This document shows positions 16,252-26,308 of a stretch of 64,000 nt of DNA, in pieces. Source of the stretch: Sphaerisporangium siamense (GTDB lineage Bacteria; Actinomycetota; Actinomycetes; Streptosporangiales; Streptosporangiaceae). The DNA is taken from positions 6,200,001 to 6,264,000 of the forward strand of contig NZ_JACHND010000001.1 of the NCBI RefSeq assembly GCF_014205275.1, written 5' to 3'. A program made the translations under genes and the position numbers. The notes under the pieces were generated by a model. The model ran no database searches and was not told where the DNA came from. It was given only the letters and a program-made list of their open reading frames with translations. How positions within the stretch are numbered: the first letter of the stretch is position 1; each line of letters begins with the position of its first letter.

Positions 16252-17667
16252 ATGTTCCGACGCAAGACCCTGACGGCGGTGTTCGTGGCCGCCGTCTCGG
16301 GCGCGGTCGCGATCGCGGCCGTGACGCTGCCGGGAGGCGTGGCCAACGCGGCCACGTCGACCTTCGCCCCGGTCGCGGACACCTACGTGGACAACGGCGC
16401 GACCGGCACGAACTACGGCACCTCCGGGCAGCTCGGCATCGACAACTCGCCGGTCAAGCGGTTGTTCCTGCGGTTCACGGTGTCCGGCGTCTCCGGCACG
16501 GTCACCAGCGCCAAGCTCCGCCTGCACACCGACGACGTCAGCGGCGCGGAGAGCCCGAACGGCGGCACGTTCCGCGCGGTGAGCAGCACGACGTGGTCGG
16601 AGACCGCCACCACCTGGAACGACCAGCCGGCCATCGACGGCGCGACGCTCGGCACGATCGGCTCGGTGGCCAGGAACGCCTGGTACGAGGTCGACGTGAC
16701 CTCGTACGTGACCGGCGACGGCTCCTACAGCATCGGCGTGACCTCGCCGAGCTCCGACGGCGCCGACTACGACGCGCGCGAGAGCGGCGCGGCGACGGCG
16801 CCCCAGCTCGTGGTGACCACCGGCACGACCTCCAGCCCGACGCCCACGGTGACCACGTCGTCGGCCGCGGACCCGGTGCTGGTCGGCGCGGGCGACATCT
16901 CCAACTCCGGCTCGGGCGACACCGCGACAGCGGCGCTGCTCGACGGCATCGCGGGCACGGTGTTCACCCTCGGCGACAACGTGTACGACAACGGGACCGC
17001 CTCCGAGTTCAACACCTACTACAACCCGACCTGGGGCCGGCACAAGGCGCGCACCCGGCCGGTGCCGGGCAACCACGACTACAACACCTCGGGCGCGTCG
17101 GGGTACTACGGCTACTTCGGCGCGAGCGCCGGCGACCCGAGCAAGGGGTACTACTCCTACAACATCGGCTCGAACTGGCATGTCGTCGTGCTGAACTCCA
17201 ACTGCTCGGCCATCGGCGGCTGCGGCGCTACGTCCGCGCAGGTGCAGTGGCTCCGCTCGGACCTGCAGGCCAACCCCAGGCCGTGCACGGTCGCGATGTG
17301 GCACCACCCGCGCTTCACCTCCGGAGCCAACCACTCGCCCGACACCTCGGTCGCGCCGCTCGTGCAGGCGCTGTACGACAACAACGCCGACCTGATCCTG
17401 ACCGGCCACAACCACCAGTACGAGCGGTTCGCGCCGATCAACCCTTCCAACCAGCTCGACAACGCGCGCGGCATCCGTCACTTCGTCGTCGGGTCCGGCG
17501 GCGCCGGCCACTACGGGTTCGGCACGATCCTGGCGAACAGCCAGGTGCGCAACAGCGACACCTACGGCGTGCTGAAGCTGACCCTCCACGCCAACAGCTA
17601 CGACTGGCAGTTCGTCCCGCAGTCGGGCAAGACGTTCACCGACAGCGGCACCACCGCCTGCCACTGA
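16252..17667 (+). CDS. Secreted metallophosphoesterase with N-terminal DNRLRE/CBM96-like domain
   Basis: 471 aa with a Sec signal, probably cleaved after VANA near residue 34. Residues 35-190 form a DNRLRE-type beta-sandwich (PVADTYVDNG, RLFLRFTVSG, TTWNDQPA). A Ser/Thr-Pro linker follows, then from about 205 a calcineurin-like phosphoesterase: GDIS, LGDNVYDNG, GNHDYN, WHHPRF and GHNHQYERF supply the Asp/Asn/His metal ligands of the two-metal site. Closest idea: extracellular acid phosphatase/alkaline phosphatase D-like enzyme releasing phosphate. GAGGAG precedes the ATG. The gene stands alone; a hairpin follows. Confidence 0.9.
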   Translation: MFRRKTLTAVFVAAVSGAVAIAAVTLPGGVANAATSTFAPVADTYVDNGATGTNYGTSGQLGIDNSPVKRLFLRFTVSGVSGTVTSAKLRLHTDDVSGAESPNGGTFRAVSSTTWSETATTWNDQPAIDGATLGTIGSVARNAWYEVDVTSYVTGDGSYSIGVTSPSSDGADYDARESGAATAPQLVVTTGTTSSPTPTVTTSSAADPVLVGAGDISNSGSGDTATAALLDGIAGTVFTLGDNVYDNGTASEFNTYYNPTWGRHKARTRPVPGNHDYNTSGASGYYGYFGASAGDPSKGYYSYNIGSNWHVVVLNSNCSAIGGCGATSAQVQWLRSDLQANPRPCTVAMWHHPRFTSGANHSPDTSVAPLVQALYDNNADLILTGHNHQYERFAPINPSNQLDNARGIRHFVVGSGGAGHYGFGTILANSQVRNSDTYGVLKLTLHANSYDWQFVPQSGKTFTDSGTTACH

Positions 17668-17696
17668 ACGTGCGCCTGAGCGGCCTCGACGGAAGC

Positions 17697-17735
17697 GGCG
17701 CCGCCGGTGGGCCCATCGGGTCCCGCGGCGGCGCC
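17697..17735 (+). terminator. Hairpin after the phosphoesterase
   Basis: Perfect 10-bp arms (17697-17706 with 17726-17735) and a 19-nt loop, 30 bp beyond the stop. No T-tract; probable terminator. Confidence 0.4.
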
Positions 17736-17793
17736 GTGCCCGCCCGGGGCGCCGGCCTCCGCCGTCCCGTCCTCCTCCCACCGCGAGGTCCCG

Positions 17794-18789
17794 ATGACCC
17801 TCAGCACGCGCACCCGCGTCCTCGTCACCGTCCTGGCGGCCCTGCTGCTCGCCGGGGCCGCCGTCGCCTACGCGGCCTCCGCCCGGTCGGCGCGGTCGGC
17901 CGCCGAGGACAGGCGGGCCGCCGCCGTCCCGTCCGGTCCCGTGGGCGGCGGGCCGCGCCTGCAGGTGCTGACCAACGGCCTGCTGTCGACCGTCTCCCGC
18001 GCCGACCCCGGCGGACCGCGCGAGGTGTCCCGCCGGACGTGCGACCGCGCCTACGCCGCCGCCGGGACGGTCGCCTGTCTCACGCCGGTGGACCCGCTCG
18101 GCGCGACCTCGCTGCTGGTGCTGGACGCGTCCCTGCGGGAGCGGAGGTCCGTGCCGCTCCGCGGCTTCCCGAACCGGCTGCGCGTGTCGGCGTCGGGGCG
18201 CATGGTGGCCTGGACGCTGTTCATCGACGGCCACTCCTACGCCACGACCGGCTTCTCCACCCAGGCCGGCGTCCTGGACACCCGTACGGGACGGCTGGTG
18301 AAGTCCCTGGAGGGCTTCACGATCACCCTGGACGGGCGGCCGTACCGGAACCCGGACGTCAACTTCTGGGGCGTCACCTTCACGCGCGACGACAACCGGT
18401 TCTACGCGACCCTGTCCACGGGCGGGCGCCGCTACCTGGTGGAGGGCGACTTCGCCGCGGGGACGGTGCGGACGCTGCGCGACAACGTGGAGTGCCCGTC
18501 GCTGTCCCCCGACGGCGCGCGGATCGCCTACAAGTCGGCGGTGGGCGGCGACCCGAAGAAGGGCTGGCGTCTGTCGGTGCTGGACCTGGCCTCGGGACGG
18601 ATCACGCCGCTGGCCGAGACACGCAGCGTGGACGACCAGGCGGTGTGGCTGGACGAGCGGACGGTCGCCTACGCCCTGCAGACGAGCGACGGCACCAACA
18701 ACACCTGGGCGACCCCCGCCGACGGCACCGGCACGCCCCGCCTCCTCGTCCCCGGCGCCAACTCCCTCTCACCCACCGACGGATCCTGA
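17794..18789 (+). CDS. Secreted TolB/beta-propeller-like protein
   Basis: 331 aa from ATG 17794, chosen for the GAGG site 6 nt upstream; the longer frame has no such site. An N-terminal hydrophobic segment (VLVTVLAALLLAGAAVAYAA) acts as signal or anchor. The rest shows WD40/TolB-type blades: CPSLSPDGARIAYKS, WRLSVLDLASGRI and DDQAVWLDERTVAY. No catalytic residues. The family typically binds partners or ligands outside the cell. It lies between the phosphoesterase and the iron-regulated ABC operon, with its own terminator. Confidence 0.78.
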   Translation: MTLSTRTRVLVTVLAALLLAGAAVAYAASARSARSAAEDRRAAAVPSGPVGGGPRLQVLTNGLLSTVSRADPGGPREVSRRTCDRAYAAAGTVACLTPVDPLGATSLLVLDASLRERRSVPLRGFPNRLRVSASGRMVAWTLFIDGHSYATTGFSTQAGVLDTRTGRLVKSLEGFTITLDGRPYRNPDVNFWGVTFTRDDNRFYATLSTGGRRYLVEGDFAAGTVRTLRDNVECPSLSPDGARIAYKSAVGGDPKKGWRLSVLDLASGRITPLAETRSVDDQAVWLDERTVAYALQTSDGTNNTWATPADGTGTPRLLVPGANSLSPTDGS

Positions 18790-18840
18790 TCCGCGGACTT
18801 CCCCATGCCCGCCGGCGGATCCTGATGCCGCCGGTCTTCC

Positions 18841-18870
18841 GGCCTCCGGCTGCCCCGGAGGCCGTTTCCT
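18841..18870 (+). terminator. Rho-independent-like terminator
   Basis: Perfect 9-bp stem (18841-18849 with 18855-18863), 5-nt loop, then GTTTCCTT. It separates the propeller gene from the iron-box operon. Confidence 0.65.
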
Positions 18871-18918
18871 TCCCGTCCTGTCCCGACGGGACCAGGGGTC
18901 TCCTGCTGCCAGATGTAC

Positions 18919-18937
18919 TTAGTGTAGCCTTACCTAA
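18919..18937. promoter_or_regulatory. Iron box (DtxR/IdeR-type operator)
   Basis: TTAGTGTAGCCTTACCTAA matches the DtxR/IdeR consensus TTAGGTTAGGCTAACCTAA at most positions and lies 32 bp before the ABC gene. It predicts repression of the ABC-ABC-binding protein operon when iron is plentiful. Confidence 0.8.
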
Positions 18938-18969
18938 GTTCTGTGGCGGGCGGTTCCGGAGGGAGACGT

Positions 18970-20784
18970 GTGGGCACGTCAGGGCGGCAGGTACTGGCCC
19001 GTTCGATCAAGGGGCAATGGCGCGGCGTGGCCACCGGCTCGGCGCTCGGCTGCGCCCACCAGGCCGGCGAGGCGCTGGTCCCCGTTCTGATCGGCGTCGT
19101 GGTCGACCAGGCCGTGGCCAAGGGCGACGCCGGGGCGCTGCTGTGGTGGCTGGCCGTCCTCGCCGTCGTCTACGTCGCCCTGTCGTTCGGCTTCCGCTTC
19201 GGCGCCCGCGCCGGGGAACGCGCCGCCGAGCAGGCCGCCCACCTGCTGCGGGTCGCGCTCGTCCAGCGCGTGCTGCACCCGGGCGGCGGCGCGGAGACCG
19301 GCAGGCCGCCCGGCGCCCTCACCTCGATCGCCACCGAGGACGCCCGGCGCGTCGGCGCGGTCAACATGGCGGTGATACTCGGCGTGGCGGCGCTGGCCGG
19401 CGTGCTCGTCGGCGCGGTGGCGCTGCTGCGCACCTCGGTGCCGCTCGGCCTGACCGTGCTGGCCGGCACGCCGGTGCTCCTCTGGCTCGGCCACCTGCTG
19501 AGCAAGCCGCTCGAACGCCGCAGCGAGGCCGAGCAGGAACGCGCCGCGCACGCCTCCGGCGTCGCCGCCGACCTGGTCGCCGGGCTGCGCGTGCTCAAGG
19601 GGCTCGGCGCGGAGGCCGCCGCGGTCGCCCGCTACCGGCGCACCAGCCGCGCCTCGCTCGCCGCCACGCTGCGCGCGACGCGCGCCGAGGCCGTCCAGAA
19701 CGGCGTCGTCGTCGCCCTGACCGGGGTCTTCATCGCCGTCGTCGCCCTCGTCGGCGGTCGGCTCGCCGCGCAGGGGGACATCAGCCTCGGGCAGCTCGTG
19801 TCGGCGGTCGGGCTCGCGCTGTTCCTGATCGGCCCGCTGGAGACGTTCTCCTGGGTCAACGCCGAGCTGGCCCAGGGCCGCGCCTCGGCCGCCCGCGTCG
19901 CCGCGGTCCTGTCCGCGCCCCCCGCGGTGTCCGGCGGCGCCTGGCCGCCGGCCTCCGGCCCCGTACGCGGGACGGTGCGCATGCGGGGGGTCGTGTACGG
20001 CGGGCTGCGGGGGTTGGACCTGGACGTGGCGGCCGGAGAAATCCTCGGCGTGGCCGCGACCGGCCCGTCGGACGCCACGGCGCTCCTGCGCCTGCTCGAC
20101 CGCAGGGCGGATCCCGACGAAGGCGTCGTCGAACTGGACGGCGTCCCGCTGTGCGACCTCGACCCGGCCGGCCTGCGCACGGCGCTCCTGGTCGCCGAAC
20201 ACGACGCCGAACTGTTCGCGGGCACCCTGCACGAGAACGTGACCGCCCCCGGCGCCTCCGAGGCCCGGCAGACCATGCGCGCCGCAGAGGCCGACGTGGC
20301 ACGGGTGATGCGCCCCGTCGCGGCCGAAGCCGAGGTTTTGCAGGAAGGACACACCGTCGAGGCGGAGGTCCCGCAGGGGATGCGCGCCCCCGAGGTCGAG
20401 TGGGCGATGCGGGCCGCCGCGGCCGACGAGGTGGCTCAGGCCTTGCCGGACGGCGCGGCGTCGATGATCGGTGAGCGCGGGCGCTCCCTGTCGGGGGGGC
20501 AGCGGCAGCGGGTCGCGCTGGCGCGGGCGCTGGCGGCCCGCCGTCCCGTGCTCGTCCTGCACGACCCGACGACCGCGGTCGACGCCGTCACCGAGGCCCG
20601 CGTCGCGGCCGGGATCCGCGAGACGCGCGCGGGCCGCACGACGATCCTCGTCACGACCAGCCCCGCGCTGCTCGCCGCCGCCGACCGCGTCGTGCTTGTC
20701 CACGAGGGCCGCGTCACCGCCTCGGCCCCGCACGCCGAGCTTCTCCGTCACCACGCCCCCTACCGGACGGCGGTCCTGGCATGA
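18970..20784 (+). CDS. ABC half-transporter (exporter fold), ATPase with degenerate Walker motifs
   Basis: About 604 aa from GTG 18970, chosen because GGAGG lies 7 nt upstream; a GTG at 18943 sits almost on the iron box without a ribosome site. An N-terminal six-helix membrane domain (to about 330) is followed by an NBD. The Walker A position reads ATGPSDAT (usual GxSGxGKST; Lys lost), Walker B reads VLVLHDPTTAVD (catalytic Glu lost), and the Q-loop is also changed. The signature LSGGQRQRVALARAL is intact. An extra segment of some 40 residues sits between Q-loop and signature. It pairs with the next gene, whose defects are the complementary ones. Iron box and neighbouring binding lipoprotein imply siderophore transport. 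Confidence 0.88.
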   Translation: MGTSGRQVLARSIKGQWRGVATGSALGCAHQAGEALVPVLIGVVVDQAVAKGDAGALLWWLAVLAVVYVALSFGFRFGARAGERAAEQAAHLLRVALVQRVLHPGGGAETGRPPGALTSIATEDARRVGAVNMAVILGVAALAGVLVGAVALLRTSVPLGLTVLAGTPVLLWLGHLLSKPLERRSEAEQERAAHASGVAADLVAGLRVLKGLGAEAAAVARYRRTSRASLAATLRATRAEAVQNGVVVALTGVFIAVVALVGGRLAAQGDISLGQLVSAVGLALFLIGPLETFSWVNAELAQGRASAARVAAVLSAPPAVSGGAWPPASGPVRGTVRMRGVVYGGLRGLDLDVAAGEILGVAATGPSDATALLRLLDRRADPDEGVVELDGVPLCDLDPAGLRTALLVAEHDAELFAGTLHENVTAPGASEARQTMRAAEADVARVMRPVAAEAEVLQEGHTVEAEVPQGMRAPEVEWAMRAAAADEVAQALPDGAASMIGERGRSLSGGQRQRVALARALAARRPVLVLHDPTTAVDAVTEARVAAGIRETRAGRTTILVTTSPALLAAADRVVLVHEGRVTASAPHAELLRHHAPYRTAVLA

Positions 20785-22667
20785 GCGATCTCCGCGCAGA
20801 ACCCTCGCCCCGGGCCCCGCTGCGGCTGCCCGTGGCCACCCCCGCGCGGACGCGGGCCGCGGTGCGGGAGCTGGTGCGCCCGCACCGGCGGCTGGCCACG
20901 GCCGGGTTCGCGGCGCTGGTGGCGGCCACCGCCATCGGCCTGCTCGTCCAGCCGCTGCTCGGCCGGGTCGTGGACCTGGTCGCCGGGCGGCATCCGGCCG
21001 CCGCGCTCACCCTGCCCGTGGTACTGCTGGCCGCCGTCGCGGTCGCGCAGGGCCTCGCGACCATGCTCGGGCTGTCGCTGGTGTCCCGCCTCGGCGAGAC
21101 CGTGCTGGCCCGGCTGCGGGAGCGGTTCGTCGACCGGACGCTGCGGCTGCCGCTGGAGCGCCTGGAGCGCGCGGGCTCGGGTGACCTGACGGCCCGCGTC
21201 ACCTCCGACGTCTCGCGGGTGGCCGAGGCCGTGCGCACGGCGCTGCCCGAGCTGGCCCGCTCGCTTCTGGCCATCGTCCTCACCCTCGCCGCGATGGCCG
21301 TGCTGGACTGGCGGTTCCTGCTCGCGGCGCTGGTGGCGGTGCCCGTCCAGGCGCACACCGCCCGCTGGTACGTGCGCCGCGCCGTCCCGCTGTACGCCGA
21401 GCAGCGCGTCGCCGCCGGGGACATGCAGCAGCAGCTCCTGGACACGATCGGCGGCGCCGCCACCGTGCGGGCGTTCCGGCTGGAGGAGGAGCACGCCGAG
21501 AAGGCGGCCGAGCGGTCGCGGTGGGCGCTGCTGCTGACGATGCGCGGGGTCCGGCTGGTGCTGCGCTTCTACAGCCGCCTGCACGTCGCCGAGTACGCGG
21601 GGCTGGCCGCGGTGCTGGTGACGGGGTTCCTGCTGGTGCGCGGCGGTTCGGCCTCCATCGGCACGGCGACGGCCGCCGCCCTGTACTTCCACAGCCTGTT
21701 CGGCCCGGTCAACTCCGCCCTGGTGCTGATGGACGACGCGCAGGTGGCCGTCGCGGGCCTGGCCCGCCTGGTCGGCGTCACCGACCTCGCGGATCCCTCG
21801 AAGCTCACAGAAGCCTCTGATGGCACCGCCCCCTCCGGACCGGAGGACCGCCCGGCGCCCACGGCGAACGCGGCGCCCCGTCCAGAGGTGGCCCCGGCCA
21901 CCGCGGCGGACGGCGGCGCGGCGGTGGCGGTGGCCGGGCTTGAGCACTCCTACGAGCCCGGCAGGCCCGTGCTGCGCGGGGTGGACCTCGCCCTGGCGCC
22001 CGGCGAGCGGGTGGCGCTGATCGGGGCGAGCGGGGCGGGCAAGACCACGCTGGCCAAGCTCGTCGCCGGCGTACACTCCCCCACCGCGGGCACCGTGCGG
22101 GTGGCCGTCCCTGGAACCGAGGACCCGGCGAAGGTGGTGCTGGTCACCCAGGAGACGCACGTCTTCTCCGGGCCGCTGGCCGAGGACCTGCGCCTGGCCG
22201 GGCCGGACGCCGGCGACGACGAGCTGCGCGCGGCGCTGGCCCGCGTCGGCGCGCTCGGCTGGGCCGAGGCGCTGCCCGAGGGCCTGGCCACCGAGGTCGG
22301 CGAGGGCGGGCACCGCCTCACCGCCACGCAGGTGCAGCAGCTCGCCCTCGCCCGCCTGGTGCTGGCCGCCCCGCCGGTGGCCGTCCTGGACGAGGCGACG
22401 GCCGAGGCGGGCAGCGCCGGCGCCCGCGTGCTGGAGGAGTCCGCCGAGCGGGCGGTCGAGGGCCGTACCGCCCTGGTGGTCGCCCACCGGCTCACCCAGG
22501 CCGCCTCCGCGGACCGCGTCGTCGTCATGGACGGCGGCCAGGTCGTGGAGAGCGGCGGCCACGACGACCTTCGCGCCGCGGGCGGCCCGTACGCCGCGCT
22601 GTGGGAGGCGTGGTCGGACGCGAGGTCCGGCCTCCCCTCCGCCCACGACCCTTCCACCCATGTCTGA
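20781..22667 (+). CDS. ABC half-transporter (exporter fold), ATPase with degenerate signature
   Basis: 628 aa. ATG overlaps the previous stop (ATGA). Six membrane helices to about residue 330, an Ala/Pro-rich linker, then an NBD with intact Walker A (GASGAGKTT, near 415) and intact Walker B with Glu (VAVLDEATAEA, near 534). The signature reads LTATQVQQ instead of LSGGQ. With the partner's intact LSGGQ this gives one competent and one dead ATP site, as known for heterodimeric exporters such as TM287/288 and TAP. Exporter-fold ABC pairs can also import siderophores (IrtAB, YbtPQ), so direction is open. Confidence 0.9.
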   Translation: MSDLRAEPSPRAPLRLPVATPARTRAAVRELVRPHRRLATAGFAALVAATAIGLLVQPLLGRVVDLVAGRHPAAALTLPVVLLAAVAVAQGLATMLGLSLVSRLGETVLARLRERFVDRTLRLPLERLERAGSGDLTARVTSDVSRVAEAVRTALPELARSLLAIVLTLAAMAVLDWRFLLAALVAVPVQAHTARWYVRRAVPLYAEQRVAAGDMQQQLLDTIGGAATVRAFRLEEEHAEKAAERSRWALLLTMRGVRLVLRFYSRLHVAEYAGLAAVLVTGFLLVRGGSASIGTATAAALYFHSLFGPVNSALVLMDDAQVAVAGLARLVGVTDLADPSKLTEASDGTAPSGPEDRPAPTANAAPRPEVAPATAADGGAAVAVAGLEHSYEPGRPVLRGVDLALAPGERVALIGASGAGKTTLAKLVAGVHSPTAGTVRVAVPGTEDPAKVVLVTQETHVFSGPLAEDLRLAGPDAGDDELRAALARVGALGWAEALPEGLATEVGEGGHRLTATQVQQLALARLVLAAPPVAVLDEATAEAGSAGARVLEESAERAVEGRTALVVAHRLTQAASADRVVVMDGGQVVESGGHDDLRAAGGPYAALWEAWSDARSGLPSAHDPSTHV

Positions 22668-22685
22668 AACACAAAGGATCCACTG

Positions 22686-23762
22686 ATGTTCCGCATTCTG
22701 AGAGGGGCCAGGACCGCCGCGGCCCTCGCGTCCGTCCTGTTCCTCGGCACCGTCGCCGCCTGCGGCTCCGGCTCCGGCGACGGCTCCGCCGAGCCCTCCG
22801 GCTCCGCGGCCCCGGCCACGTCCGGCCAGGCGGGCGCGGCCTACCCGGTGACCATCGAGCACAAGTACGGCAGCACGACCATTCCCGCGCAGCCGAAGCG
22901 CGTCGTCACGGTGGGGCTGACCGACCAGGACGCCGCGCTGGCGGTCGGCACGGTCCCGGTCGGCACCACCGAGTGGCTCGGCGGCTACCCGGGCGCGGTC
23001 GGCCCGTGGGCCAAGGACAAGCTGGGCACGGCCACCGCCCCGACCGTCCTCAAGGACACCGGGACCGGCCCGCAGGTGGAGAAGATCGCGGCGCTGGCCC
23101 CGGACCTGATCCTCGCCCTCTACTCGGGGGTGACCAAGGAGCAGTACGAGACGCTGTCGAAGATCGCTCCGGTGGTGGCCCAGCCCAAGGACTTCCCTGA
23201 CTACGGGGTCCCCTGGGAGCGGCAGACGGAGATCATCGGGAAGGCGCTGGGCAAGGAGGCGGAGGCCAAGGCGCTGGTGCGGGACGTCGAGGGCCGTTTC
23301 GCCCAGGCGCAGTCGCAGCACCCGGACTTCGCGGGCGCGACCGGCGTCGTCGCCACGCCGTACGAGGGGATCTTCGTGTACGGCCCGCAGGACAACCGCG
23401 CGCGCATCCTGTCCTCGCTGGGCTTCACGTCACCCGAGGGCCTGGACAAGGCCGTCGGGGCGGAGTTCGGCGCCAACATCAGCAAGGAGCGCACCGACCT
23501 GCTGGACGCCAAGGCCGTCGTGTGGATCGTCGCCGACCCGGCCGCCGACGCCGCCAAGCTGCACCAGGACAAGCTGTACGCCGACCTGGACGTGGTCGCG
23601 CAGGGCCGCGAGGTGTTCGTCAAGGAGACCGGCGACTACGGCAACGCCTTCTCGTTCGTGTCAGTGCTGAGCCTGCCGTACACCCTGGACCGGCTGGTGC
23701 CGCAGCTCGCCGCCGCCGTCGACGGCGACCCCGCCACCGAGGTCGCGCAGCCGCAGTCGTAA
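22686..23762 (+). CDS. Siderophore-binding lipoprotein (FecB/FepB/FhuD-like)
   Basis: 358 aa. Lipoprotein signal with lipobox TVAAC, Cys26, then a Gly/Ser linker. The periplasmic-binding-protein class III fold is shown by QPKRVVTVGLTDQDAALAV in the first lobe and a second lobe after PWERQTEIIGKALGKE. It lies 18 bp after the ABC pair with AAAGG before its ATG, hence in the same iron-regulated operon. It probably hands a ferric siderophore to a permease: either the adjacent ABC pair or the FecCD permeases 29 kb away, which have no binding protein of their own in this window. Confidence 0.92.
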   Translation: MFRILRGARTAAALASVLFLGTVAACGSGSGDGSAEPSGSAAPATSGQAGAAYPVTIEHKYGSTTIPAQPKRVVTVGLTDQDAALAVGTVPVGTTEWLGGYPGAVGPWAKDKLGTATAPTVLKDTGTGPQVEKIAALAPDLILALYSGVTKEQYETLSKIAPVVAQPKDFPDYGVPWERQTEIIGKALGKEAEAKALVRDVEGRFAQAQSQHPDFAGATGVVATPYEGIFVYGPQDNRARILSSLGFTSPEGLDKAVGAEFGANISKERTDLLDAKAVVWIVADPAADAAKLHQDKLYADLDVVAQGREVFVKETGDYGNAFSFVSVLSLPYTLDRLVPQLAAAVDGDPATEVAQPQS

Positions 23763-24149
<387 letters not shown>

Positions 24150-24153
24150 ACAC

Positions 24154-24186
24154 GCGGCCGCGGAGGCTCCGCGGCCGCCTCTTTTT
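24154..24186 (+). terminator. Rho-independent terminator after the repressor
   Basis: Perfect 11-bp GC stem (24154-24164 with 24168-24178), 3-nt loop, then CTCTTTTT. It lies directly upstream of operator 2, separating the repressor from the MBL gene. Confidence 0.85.
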
Positions 24187-24195
24187 GACACCGTG

Positions 24196-24211
24196 ATACC
24201 CCCGGGGGTAT
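24196..24211. promoter_or_regulatory. Sulfur-regulon operator 2, perfect palindrome
   Basis: ATACCCCCGGGGGTAT, a perfect 16-bp palindrome, directly followed by the ribosome site GGAAAGGAG and the ATG at 24227. A bound CsoR/CstR-type repressor would cover the promoter or block initiation of the MBL-rhodanese gene. Confidence 0.82.
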
Positions 24212-24226
24212 GGAAAGGAGCAGGCG

Positions 24227-25606
<1,380 letters not shown>

Positions 25607-25671
25607 CCGGCGCGACGGCCGGTCCGCCCCATCGCTCGTCCGTGAGCTCGACAGAACCTGGAGAAGTCCCC

Positions 25672-26250
25672 GTGTCCCGTATCGACGCCGCCACCGCCCG
25701 CTCGTGGATGGCATCCGATCCCGGCGTCCGCGTCCTGGACGTCCGCACCCCGGGCGAGTTCGCGTCCGCGCACATCGCCGGGGCCGTCAACCTGCCCCTC
25801 GACCAGGCCGCCGCCCACCTGCGGCGCGCCGTCGCCGGCGTGGACGGCCGCGTGCTGCTCGTCTGCCAGTCCGGCGCGCGCGCCGAGCGGGCCAGGACGG
25901 CGCTCGGCGACACCGGGCCGGCCGGGGTCGCGGTCCTGGACGGCGGCATGAACGCCTGGACCGCGTCCGGAGGGCCCGTCGCGCGGGGACGCGCGCGCTG
26001 GTCGCTGGAGCGGCAGGTCCGCCTCGTCGCCGGGAGCGTCGTGCTCGCCTCGGTCGTGGCGAGCCTGTGGATCCCCGCCGCGGCGGCGGTCGCCGCCCTG
26101 ATCGGGGCGGGGCTGACGGTGGCGGCGCTCACCGACACCTGCGCCATGGGCATGCTGCTCGCCAAGCTGCCCTACAACCGGGCGGGAGGCGTGAACGTCG
26201 AGGCCGCCATCGCCCGGCTGCGTCAGGGCCCGTCCGAAGCGGGCGCCTGA
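25672..26250 (+). CDS. Membrane-anchored rhodanese (YgaP-like)
   Basis: 192 aa from GTG 25672 with GGAGAAG 6 nt upstream. Residues 1-105: rhodanese domain with LDVRTPGEFASAHIAGA and the active loop CQSGAR. Residues 115-175: two hydrophobic helices and the LLAKLPYNR end of the DUF2892/YgaP membrane part. In E. coli YgaP the cytosolic domain carries persulfide sulfur near a membrane pore. The gene lies 65 bp after the MBL-rhodanese gene without a terminator, so it is likely co-transcribed. It would accept or donate persulfide sulfur in the same detoxification route. Confidence 0.88.
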   Translation: MSRIDAATARSWMASDPGVRVLDVRTPGEFASAHIAGAVNLPLDQAAAHLRRAVAGVDGRVLLVCQSGARAERARTALGDTGPAGVAVLDGGMNAWTASGGPVARGRARWSLERQVRLVAGSVVLASVVASLWIPAAAAVAALIGAGLTVAALTDTCAMGMLLAKLPYNRAGGVNVEAAIARLRQGPSEAGA

Positions 26251-26290
26251 TCGTGGCACGCGGCGCACCGGGCCGGCCCATGTCTCCCGA

Positions 26291-26306
26291 ATACCCCCCG
26301 GGGTAT
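26291..26306. promoter_or_regulatory. Sulfur-regulon operator 3
   Basis: ATACCCCCCGGGGTAT, the 16-bp box again with a one-base shift in the centre. It ends two bases before the ATG of the TauE/SafE gene and provides the only G-rich sequence there, so it overlaps the ribosome-binding region. Confidence 0.75.
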
Positions 26307-26308
26307 CG

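Noticed and set aside
16037-16273. 78-codon frame before the phosphoesterase
   Set aside because: It runs into the phosphoesterase start in another frame, lacks a ribosome site and has no protein character.
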